From: Holophaga sp.
Lineage (GTDB): Bacteria > Acidobacteriota > Holophagae > Holophagales > Holophagaceae
Direction: 5' to 3'
Length of the DNA stretch: 8,984 nucleotides
Assembly: GCA_030691225.1 (NCBI GenBank)
Contig: JAUYES010000299.1
Coordinates: forward strand, 1-8,984
Both the position numbers and the translations under genes were made by a program. Below, piece by piece: positions 1-5,275 of the stretch. The notes under the pieces are model-generated. The model saw only the letters and a list, made by a program, of their open reading frames with translations. It made no database searches and was not told where the DNA came from. The first letter of the stretch is position 1. Every line of letters begins with the position of its first letter.

Positions 1-332
1 CCAACCTGTTCGGCGACATCATCAGCGATCTCGCGGCTCAGATGGTGGGCGGCCTGGGCTTTGGCTGCAGCGGCAACATCGGCGAGAAATTAGCCGTCTT
101 CGAGCCCAGTCATGGCAGCGCCCCGAAATACGCAGGCCAATACAAAGTGAACCCCATCGCCACCATCCTGGCCGCCAAGATGATGCTGGATTGGCTGGGC
201 GAAACCGAGAAGGGTGACCGACTCGAAAAGGCCGTGGCCCAGATCATCGCCGAGGGAAAAATCCGCACCTACGACATGGGCGGAAGTGCGACAACGTTGG
301 AGATGGGCGAAGCGATCGCGGCCTTGCTTTAA
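1..332 (+). CDS. Isocitrate/isopropylmalate dehydrogenase family protein, C-terminal part (5' end outside window)
   Basis: This is the last 109 codons of a beta-decarboxylating dehydrogenase, read in frame from base 3 to the TAA at 330-332. The family oxidises a 2-hydroxy acid (isocitrate or 3-isopropylmalate) with NAD(P) and releases CO2. Visible family features are NLFGDIISDLAAQ near the start, which carries the metal-binding Asp residues, then GGLGFGCSGNIGE, and the nucleotide-binding loop FEPSHGSAPKYAG followed by NPIATILAAKMML. LeuB proteins usually read YEPVHGSAPDIAGKGIANP at this loop. The Lys-Tyr here and the ending RTYDMGGSATTLEMGEAI fit the NAD-type isocitrate dehydrogenase branch better. 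Homoisocitrate or isopropylmalate activity cannot be excluded without the N-terminal substrate loop. The next gene starts 94 bp downstream, and a large hairpin lies between them. Confidence 0.85.
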   Translation, partial: NLFGDIISDLAAQMVGGLGFGCSGNIGEKLAVFEPSHGSAPKYAGQYKVNPIATILAAKMMLDWLGETEKGDRLEKAVAQIIAEGKIRTYDMGGSATTLEMGEAIAALL

Positions 333-338
333 AAGCAC

Positions 339-415
339 ACCGCCAAGACACAAAGGCACCAAGAAGTTTTTTTGGATTTCTTGGCGTCTTCGCGTCTTGG
401 TGGTTTATCTTTTTT
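339..415 (+). terminator. Long imperfect hairpin with T-rich tail; candidate terminator and dispersed palindromic repeat
   Basis: The arms at 339-365 and 378-404 are each 27 nt and complementary at 22 positions. All five exceptions are transitions; two give G-U pairs in the + strand RNA. Pairing can continue inward through 366-368 with 375-377, leaving a six-base loop. The right arm runs straight into TTTATCTTTTTT (404-415), so an RNA from the upstream dehydrogenase would end in a classic stem plus U-tract. Each arm is built from spaced copies of CCAAGA, a pattern I recall from dispersed intergenic repeats of many bacteria. Repeat status needs a genome search. The structure fills nearly the whole gap before the next start codon. 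Confidence 0.65.
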
Positions 416-426
416 CGGAAAAACCC

Positions 427-1323
427 ATGACTGCAATCCTGATCCACGAAGTCGGCCCCCGCGATGGTCTTCAGGCCGAGGCCATCGTGGTGCCCACGGA
501 AAAAAAACTGCAGTGGTTGCGGGTCCTCGCCAATTCTGGCCTAGACATGGTGCAGGTGGGTTCATTCGTGCGGGGTGACAAGCTCCCCCAGATGGCCGAC
601 ACGGATGAACTCTTTCGAGTTCTTTCCGCCGAACCCCATACGGCGCTGCTATCCGGCCTGGTGCTCAACGAGAAAGGCTTGGAGCGCGGCCTTGCTTGTG
701 GGGTCGAACTGTTCTGTTTGGGCGTCAGCGCCAGCGAAACCCATAGCCAGAAAAACACCGGGATGGGCACCGAAGAAGCCCAAATCCGCATCATTGCCAC
801 GGCACAAGAGGCCCTGAAGGCTGGCAAGCCAGTGCAGGTTTCCGTGCAAAGCGCCTTTGGGTGCGTGTTCGAAGGGCGCATCCCCGAATCTCGCGTGTTG
901 GCAATCGTGCGGGCTTACTTGGATGCCGGGCTTACCAACATCAGTCTGGCGGATACCGCCGGTCACGCCTACCCAGCCCAAGTAAAGCGCCTCTTCGGCG
1001 CTATCCTCGACTTGAATCCAGAAGCGCGTTGCACGGCCCATTTTCACGATACCTACGGCCTGGGCATGGCCAACATCTACGCGGCCATGGAGGCCGGTGC
1101 GATCTGTTTCGAAACCTCCTTCGCCGGGCTCGGGGGCTGCCCCTTCACCAAGATGGCGGCGGGCAACGTCGCCACCGAAGATCTGGTGCATGGCCTGCAG
1201 CGCGAAGGCCTCCGATCCGACATCGATCTCGCCACCCTAGGTGATGTGGCTCGAAATGTGGCGGCCTTTTTTAACCGTGAACTGCCCGGGCGCGTGCATC
1301 GGGCCGGTGTGATTGGATATTGA
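427..1323 (+). CDS. mvaB: Hydroxymethylglutaryl-CoA lyase-like enzyme (DRE-TIM metallolyase family)
   Basis: This 298-residue cytoplasmic TIM-barrel lyase is predicted to split HMG-CoA into acetyl-CoA and acetoacetate, the last step of leucine breakdown. Its length matches bacterial HMG-CoA lyases. Residues equivalent to the human active site are present: EVGPRDG with Arg12 and Asp13, Asp176 in SLADTAG, the metal ligands His205 and His207 in HFHDTYG, Cys238 in the signature GLGGCPF, Asn247, and Glu251 in ATEDLVH. The exception is Gln43 (VQVGSFV), where the human enzyme has catalytic Glu72. The substrate or rate may therefore differ. I chose ATG 427 because the homologous protein begins there; an upstream in-frame ATG at 214 would read through the preceding gene and the hairpin. 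The ribosome site is weak (GGAA at 417-420). The next gene starts just past its stop codon. Confidence 0.85.
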   Translation: MTAILIHEVGPRDGLQAEAIVVPTEKKLQWLRVLANSGLDMVQVGSFVRGDKLPQMADTDELFRVLSAEPHTALLSGLVLNEKGLERGLACGVELFCLGVSASETHSQKNTGMGTEEAQIRIIATAQEALKAGKPVQVSVQSAFGCVFEGRIPESRVLAIVRAYLDAGLTNISLADTAGHAYPAQVKRLFGAILDLNPEARCTAHFHDTYGLGMANIYAAMEAGAICFETSFAGLGGCPFTKMAAGNVATEDLVHGLQREGLRSDIDLATLGDVARNVAAFFNRELPGRVHRAGVIGY

Positions 1324-1327
1324 AGTG

Positions 1328-1981
1328 ATGGCCCCCAGCCCAAGCGCCCCTCGCACATCATGGCTTGCCTACGCCAAGTTCTTAGCCCTGTTCACCATTG
1401 TCTATAACCTAGTGGAAGGCCTTGTATCCATGGGGTTCGGGATCGCAGACGACTCGATCGCCCTCTTCGGTTTTGGCGCGGATAGCTTCATCGAAGTGGG
1501 CTCGGCCTTCATCGTGCTTTGGCGATTACGCGAAACAAGCGGATGTGCGACTACGGCCCTGCGTCGAGAGCGCCGGGCGGTGTTAAGCATCGGAGTCCTA
1601 TTCGTATTGTTGGCGGCTGGCATCAGCATTAGTTCGATCCTGCAATTAGCCACCCACGGTCATCCCGGCACCACGGTGCCTGGGCTCATCGTTTCCCTGG
1701 CCAGCCTGGCCTTCATGTTCTGGCTCTGGCGCGCCAAGCGCAACGCCGCCAAGGCTCTCGATAGTCGCACCCTGGAAGGGGACGCGGCCTGCAGCTTGGC
1801 CTGCATCCAGCTCTCAACGGTGCTGTTCATCGGCAGTCTGCTCTTCACCCTGGCACCTGCGCTGTGGTGGGTGGATGCTTCCGCAGGTCTCGTGCTGGCT
1901 GTCTTCATCGCCAAGGAAGGCCTTTCCAGCATCCGTGCCACGCGCAAACCCGATTTCAGTGGTGGGTGTGGCTGCCACTGA
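1328..1981 (+). CDS. Short cation-diffusion-facilitator-like membrane protein with Cys/His tail
   Basis: This 217-residue inner-membrane protein has about six predicted membrane segments (roughly residues 17-39, 43-66, 84-108, 116-135, 156-176 and 180-197). It resembles the transmembrane half of cation diffusion facilitators, which export divalent metals by proton exchange. Supporting residues are ADSFIEVGS in segment 2 (Asp52, Glu56 in place of the usual DxxxD), GDAACSLAC before and in segment 5 (Asp152, Cys155, Cys159) and Asp183 in segment 6. The usual cytoplasmic C-terminal domain is missing. The protein instead ends in GGCGCH (Cys214, Cys216, His217), a likely soft-metal site. Metal identity is unknown; the Cys residues would suit Cu, Cd or Hg, which is inference. 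ATG 1328 lies four bases after the lyase stop; in-frame TTG 1313 or GTG 1325 are alternatives that would overlap or sit closer. Coupled translation is likely. Confidence 0.7.
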   Translation: MAPSPSAPRTSWLAYAKFLALFTIVYNLVEGLVSMGFGIADDSIALFGFGADSFIEVGSAFIVLWRLRETSGCATTALRRERRAVLSIGVLFVLLAAGISISSILQLATHGHPGTTVPGLIVSLASLAFMFWLWRAKRNAAKALDSRTLEGDAACSLACIQLSTVLFIGSLLFTLAPALWWVDASAGLVLAVFIAKEGLSSIRATRKPDFSGGCGCH

Positions 1982-2005
1982 CACGTTCCCTTTGCCAATA
2001 GCGGC

Positions 2006-2046
2006 CCCAGTGGGATCATGGGGATGGCTGATCCCGGCGCACTGGG
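2006..2046 (+). promoter_or_regulatory. Bulged hairpin in the leader of the dihydrolipoyl dehydrogenase gene
   Basis: The left arm CCCAGTGGGATCA (2006-2018) is fully complementary to TGATCC (2029-2034) plus CACTGGG (2040-2046). A five-base CGGCG bulge sits in the right arm, and the loop is ten bases (2019-2028). No T-run follows, so it is not a standard intrinsic terminator. It lies in the 122-bp gap 1982-2103, 57 bp before the next start. It could be a leader structure, a processing site or a protein-binding palindrome. I found no convincing promoter elements in this gap. Confidence 0.4.
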
Positions 2047-2091
2047 ATGGGAGCCTCCCCCCACGTTGCGCTTGTCTGGGTCGACTCACCC

Positions 2092-2097
2092 AAGGAG
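2092..2097 (+). promoter_or_regulatory. Ribosome binding site of lpd
   Basis: AAGGAG lies six bases before ATG 2104. It is one of the best Shine-Dalgarno sequences in the window. It decides the start against the longer in-frame ATG at 2047, which would add 19 residues upstream of the conserved FAD-binding strand. Confidence 0.85.
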
Positions 2098-2103
2098 AAC
2101 TCC

Positions 2104-3510
2104 ATGGCTTCGTTTGATCTCATCGTTATCGGCAGTGGCCCCGGCGGCTACATTGGCGCCATCCGCGGCGCTCAGCTGGGCCTGAATGTCGCCATTGTCG
2201 AAAAAGACCCTGCGGGTCTGGGGGGCACCTGCCTGCGCCGTGGCTGTATTCCTGCCAAGACCTGGCTGGAGAGCGCCCACCGCTTCGAGCAGATGCACAG
2301 CCTGAAGGAATATGGCATCGCAGGCGTAGACGTAAGCGCTCTGAAGGCCGACCTCGCCACCATCGTGGCCCGCAAGAACAAGATCGTGTTCAAGAACGGC
2401 AAGGGCATCGAGTTCCTCATGAAGAAGAACAAGATCACCGTGCTAAAGGGCGCGGGAAAACTCCTGGGCGGCGGCAAGGTGGAAGTCGAAGGCGAAATCC
2501 ACGAGGGTAAAAAGATCATGCTGGCCACGGGCAGCGTGCCGAAAGCCCTGCCAGGCCTGGAAACGGATGGCGTGCGCGTGCTCAACAGCGATCACATCCT
2601 GGATATTCAGGAAGTGCCGCAGCACCTCGTCATCCTGGGCGCCGGCGCCATTGGCGTGGAGTTCGCGTCCGTATTCGCACGGCTGGGCTCCAAGGTGACG
2701 CTGGTGGAATTCATGGATCGCATCCTGCCCATCGAAGACGCCAGCGTGGGTGAAGAACTCGCCAAGCTGCTGACCAAGCTTCACAAGATGGATATCCGCG
2801 TGAAGACCAAGATCACCTCCATCGAGCGCCACGACGACAAAGTGGTCTGCCACCTCGAAGGCGAAAAGGGCGGCATCGTGGAAGGTACCCATCTGCTGGT
2901 GGCCGTGGGCCGCGGCCCTGTAACCGCCAACGTGGGCCTGGAAGCTACCGCCGCCAAGGTGGATCGTGGCTTCGTGGAAGTTGATTCCATGATGCGCACC
3001 ACGGAACCGAACCTTTACGCCATCGGCGATATCGTCAAAACCCCCTGGCTGGCCCATGTGGCCAGTGACGAAGCGATTGTGGCCGCGGAGCACGCTGCCA
3101 TGGAACTGGGCAAGGACGTGCATCCCCACGCCATCAATTATGACCGCGTGCCCAGCTGCACCTATTGCGATCCCGAAGTGGGCTGCATCGGCATGACCGA
3201 GCAAAAGGCCCGAGAAGCAGGCAAAGACGTGATGGTGGGCAGCTTTCCCTTCATGCCCCTGGCCAAGGCCAATATCGTGGGTGAGCCCCACGGTTTCATA
3301 AAGATCGTGGCCGATAAGCAATTCGGCGAAATCCTGGGCATCCATATCCTGGGACCCAAGGCCACGGAGCTCATCAGTAGCAGCGTGGCGCTGCTGGGTG
3401 GTGAATACACCGTGGAGGAGTTGATCCACACGATGTATCCTCACCCCACGCTTAACGAAGCCTTCCCCGAAGCCGCCCGCGCCGTGTACGGCCGTGCCTT
3501 GAACATGTGA
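2104..3510 (+). CDS. lpdA: Dihydrolipoyl dehydrogenase (E3)
   Basis: This 468-residue flavoprotein reoxidises dihydrolipoamide on E2 or the glycine-cleavage H protein and passes electrons to NAD. The full architecture is visible. The FAD dinucleotide fold is GSGPGGYIGA (residues 10-19). The redox-active disulfide is Cys43/Cys48 in GGTCLRRGCIPAK. The NAD fold is GAGAIGVEF (179-187). The second FAD-contact region ends in YAIGDI. The dimer-interface catalytic pair is His447/Glu452 in HPTLNEAF. Length is normal for the family. No E1 or E2 genes lie nearby, so the partner complex (pyruvate, 2-oxoglutarate, branched-chain oxoacid or glycine cleavage) cannot be told from context. A link to leucine breakdown through the upstream lyase is only inference. 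The 3' neighbour starts seven bases after the stop. Confidence 0.96.
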   Translation: MASFDLIVIGSGPGGYIGAIRGAQLGLNVAIVEKDPAGLGGTCLRRGCIPAKTWLESAHRFEQMHSLKEYGIAGVDVSALKADLATIVARKNKIVFKNGKGIEFLMKKNKITVLKGAGKLLGGGKVEVEGEIHEGKKIMLATGSVPKALPGLETDGVRVLNSDHILDIQEVPQHLVILGAGAIGVEFASVFARLGSKVTLVEFMDRILPIEDASVGEELAKLLTKLHKMDIRVKTKITSIERHDDKVVCHLEGEKGGIVEGTHLLVAVGRGPVTANVGLEATAAKVDRGFVEVDSMMRTTEPNLYAIGDIVKTPWLAHVASDEAIVAAEHAAMELGKDVHPHAINYDRVPSCTYCDPEVGCIGMTEQKAREAGKDVMVGSFPFMPLAKANIVGEPHGFIKIVADKQFGEILGIHILGPKATELISSSVALLGGEYTVEELIHTMYPHPTLNEAFPEAARAVYGRALNM

Positions 3511-3517
3511 GACAGCC

Positions 3518-3736
3518 ATGACACCCCTTGGTCAGACCGGATTTGTAAAAGAAGGCCCGCTGCAAGGTTGGTTCGTGCGGGTTTCCCAAATGGAACTGCC
3601 CAAGGGATTCCTGGTCTCCAGGGCCCGCAATGCCGCCATGGATCAAACCCTGATTCTGGATGGCATCTTCCCCGAGCGTGAAAAGCTGGAAGCCTTCTTT
3701 CAGGACAAGGCTCCGATCGTGGAATGGGCCGATTAG
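3518..3736 (+). CDS. Small protein of unknown function (72 aa)
   Basis: I do not recognise this protein. It is soluble with no signal peptide or membrane segment, and mildly acidic at its C-terminus. A central GWFVRVSQMELPKGFLVSRA stretch looks like two beta strands, and the tail after FPEREKLEAFF looks helical. It follows lpd by seven bases and overlaps the next gene by 13 bases, a layout typical of co-translated genes and the main reason to believe it is real. No strong Shine-Dalgarno is visible before ATG 3518, which fits translational coupling to lpd. A role connected with E3 is possible but not supported by any motif. Confidence 0.6.
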   Translation: MTPLGQTGFVKEGPLQGWFVRVSQMELPKGFLVSRARNAAMDQTLILDGIFPEREKLEAFFQDKAPIVEWAD

Positions 3737-4176
3737 CCGCATGCCTTCCCCTTGCGGGGCTGATGCTGGTGGCTCCGACCGCCCCGGCGCAGCCATTGGG
3801 TCAGCTTTTGTATACCAATCCCGTGGGCCGAGGCATCTCGCTAAAGGTCATCGACGGTGGGCAACCGACCCTCATGAGTCTCCAAGTGGAAACTGGGGAT
3901 GCCGAGGTTTTTCGTCAGTTTGTGATCCGCCATTCCGGCCCGGAAAACCTAGCCACCACCGGTGCCTATCTCCTTCCCGAGAAGGCCCCTGCGAATTGGA
4001 AGGTGAAAGGCCAACGAAGCGATGGGTTGCTGAAAACCTCTACAATCATCTACTGGCGCTACGCCTCCAATTGGGTAATCCCGGTGCGCTTCAGGCTCCT
4101 GGGCCAGGAGTGGCGCTTGCTCAGCGCGGAGTTGGCCGAACGACCATTCGTGCTTTTACCGGGGCGAAGCCGGTAG
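3724..4176 (+). CDS. Exported protein of unknown function
   Basis: This 150-residue protein has a clear Sec-type signal peptide: Arg3, a hydrophobic core over about residues 4-18, and an APA motif that suggests cleavage after Ala22. There is no lipobox Cys at the cleavage site. The mature part is about 128 residues, rich in beta-prone segments (RQFVIRHSG, TIIYWRYASNW, VIPVRFRLLG). It should be periplasmic or outer-membrane associated; I recognise no family. The start overlaps the preceding small gene by 13 bp and the end overlaps the convergent propeller-like gene by 21 bp. A competing frame at 3660-4190 lacks a signal sequence and has repeat-poor, low-hydrophobic content typical of a shadow frame. 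Confidence 0.65.
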   Translation: MGRLAACLPLAGLMLVAPTAPAQPLGQLLYTNPVGRGISLKVIDGGQPTLMSLQVETGDAEVFRQFVIRHSGPENLATTGAYLLPEKAPANWKVKGQRSDGLLKTSTIIYWRYASNWVIPVRFRLLGQEWRLLSAELAERPFVLLPGRSR

Positions 4177-5238
4177 GCCATCAACCTTGAAATGCTCCAG
4201 GCGACTGCTTCCGCTCTTGAGATAGACCCAAAGCCCCTGCTCCGAAGGCCGTAGTCGCCAGGGAAGGCCGCGTTGCTTGGGCGCAAAGACGCAGCGCTGC
4301 CGAGGTGATGGACCAAGGTCCACCACCCTAACCAGGCCTTCCATATCCCCGAAGGCGATTTGGGATTTCGCTGGCCCTCGAGTCGAGGACAGCACAGCCG
4401 CGAAATTTTCGGTGACCACCGTTAGGCCTTCCGAAACTCCCACCCGCGCCATCATGAGTCGATTTCCAGGGTTAGCGAAGGCCGCATCACGAATCGTCAG
4501 GGTTGGCCCCTTATCGAAAAGCACCCGCTCGGCATCGATCCAAAATAGAACCCGGGCCGAGCGTTCTGTGGGCCACGAAGCCAGCAATTGGCCTGTTGCC
4601 GTGGACCAAACGCCTACCCCCTTACCGCTGGGTAGATTAGCCAATAGCTGGGTCCCATCGGCCGAGAGATCAAACCCACTCCAACGGTCCATCCCCACGG
4701 CAATTTCCAAGCCTTCAGGCTCGAAAAATCCGGCGGATAGACGACGAAAAAAGGCAACCCGTCCGCGTTCCAACTGCGCATCCTCGAAACCCACCCCAAG
4801 GAGATCGCCACGGTTTTGGACGTTTCGGATGGCACCCCGAACAGTCAGATCATGATGCGAGCGGCCCGTGCCATCCAACGCCAAGACGCGATGGTAAGTG
4901 CCCGTTGCCCATACCTTGCCGCTTTCTTGCTGGGGAAAAAGTGAGAGAAGGCCTTGATTCGCTTCCAATGGGCGCAGATTTCCACCTTCAACAGCACATA
5001 GCCCGCCATCTCGAATGGCAAGAATGCGACCATCCTCGGCCACCGAAAAATCGGTGAGTTCCCCACCCCCTTCAGGGGCTTGCCACCCAAGGCTAGAAGG
5101 TGCCTGCCGATTGGCCCAGTGCCGCCCCAGTGCCCGAAAGTCACGCATCCCGAAACCCAAGCCAAGGGCCAGGACAAGAACGAACACAACCGGAATTACG
5201 GATAAGACAACCATCCATGCCCGGCCAGAAATTCGCAT
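4156..5238 (-). CDS. Membrane-anchored beta-propeller-like protein of unknown function
   Basis: The protein has 360 residues. Residues 8-30 form one strong hydrophobic segment preceded by Arg residues, so it is most likely a signal anchor with the rest outside the cytoplasm. The remainder is a run of short beta segments separated by turns. Some segments look like WD40/YVTN blades, such as DFSVAEDGRILAIRDGG (about 63-79) and FDLSADGTQLLANLPSG followed by GVWSTATGQLLASW (about 189-222). This suggests an irregular beta-propeller, but no blade signature repeats cleanly and a specific family is not recognised. GAGG (5248-5245) provides a Shine-Dalgarno seven bases before ATG 5238. It follows the PilZ-receiver gene by 29 bp on the same strand, so the two are probably one operon. 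Its 3' end overlaps the convergent exported-protein gene by 21 bp. Confidence 0.7.
   Translation of the reverse strand: MRISGRAWMVVLSVIPVVFVLVLALGLGFGMRDFRALGRHWANRQAPSSLGWQAPEGGGELTDFSVAEDGRILAIRDGGLCAVEGGNLRPLEANQGLLSLFPQQESGKVWATGTYHRVLALDGTGRSHHDLTVRGAIRNVQNRGDLLGVGFEDAQLERGRVAFFRRLSAGFFEPEGLEIAVGMDRWSGFDLSADGTQLLANLPSGKGVGVWSTATGQLLASWPTERSARVLFWIDAERVLFDKGPTLTIRDAAFANPGNRLMMARVGVSEGLTVVTENFAAVLSSTRGPAKSQIAFGDMEGLVRVVDLGPSPRQRCVFAPKQRGLPWRLRPSEQGLWVYLKSGSSRLEHFKVDGLPASPR
4157..4175. terminator. Small palindrome spanning the convergent stop codons; weak bidirectional terminator candidate
   Basis: TACCGG (4157-4162) and CCGGTA (4170-4175) form a perfect six-base-pair stem with a seven-base loop. 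The rightward gene's TAG (4174-4176) lies in the right arm. The leftward gene's TAA (4158 back to 4156) lies at the edge of the left arm. Neither direction has a proper T-run after the stem, so factor-independent termination is doubtful. Confidence 0.3.
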
Positions 5239-5259
5239 CCGTAACCTCAGGTACGCTTT

Positions 5260-5275
5260 TAGCCTCTTCAGGCTA
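5260..5275 (-). other. Tetraloop hairpin over the stop codon of the PilZ-receiver gene
   Basis: In the leftward RNA, TAGCCT (5275-5270) and AGGCTA (5265-5260) pair perfectly around a four-base GAAG loop. The stop codon TGA (5270-5268) begins at the last stem base and enters the loop. The stem is followed by AAAAGC, not a T-run, so it is not an intrinsic terminator. It lies 22 bases before the next start in the operon and could mark an RNA-processing point or affect coupling of the two genes. Confidence 0.35.

Noticed and set aside
214..426. Upstream extension of the lyase gene from ATG 214
   Set aside because: It would translate the 3' end of the dehydrogenase in the wrong frame and then the hairpin. 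Family homology begins at the ATG at 427.
244..447. Minus-strand open frame across the palindromic repeat
   Set aside because: The stretch reading HQDAKTPRNPKK is just translated repeat sequence of a kind often mis-annotated as small proteins; it covers the hairpin and the dehydrogenase end.
649..1191. 180-residue minus-strand frame
   Set aside because: It is antisense to the lyase, with no recognisable motif and no ribosome binding site.
2443..3519. 358-residue open frame on the minus strand
   Set aside because: It lies wholly antisense to the unmistakable lpd gene. Its His-rich, low-complexity composition is the usual mirror of a GC-rich coding sequence, and it has no family motif.
3660..4190. 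176-residue rightward frame over the exported-protein gene
   Set aside because: It overlaps both neighbours in another frame, has Pro/Arg/Ser/Gly-rich shadow composition and no signal peptide; frame 3724-4176 has a clean signal peptide.
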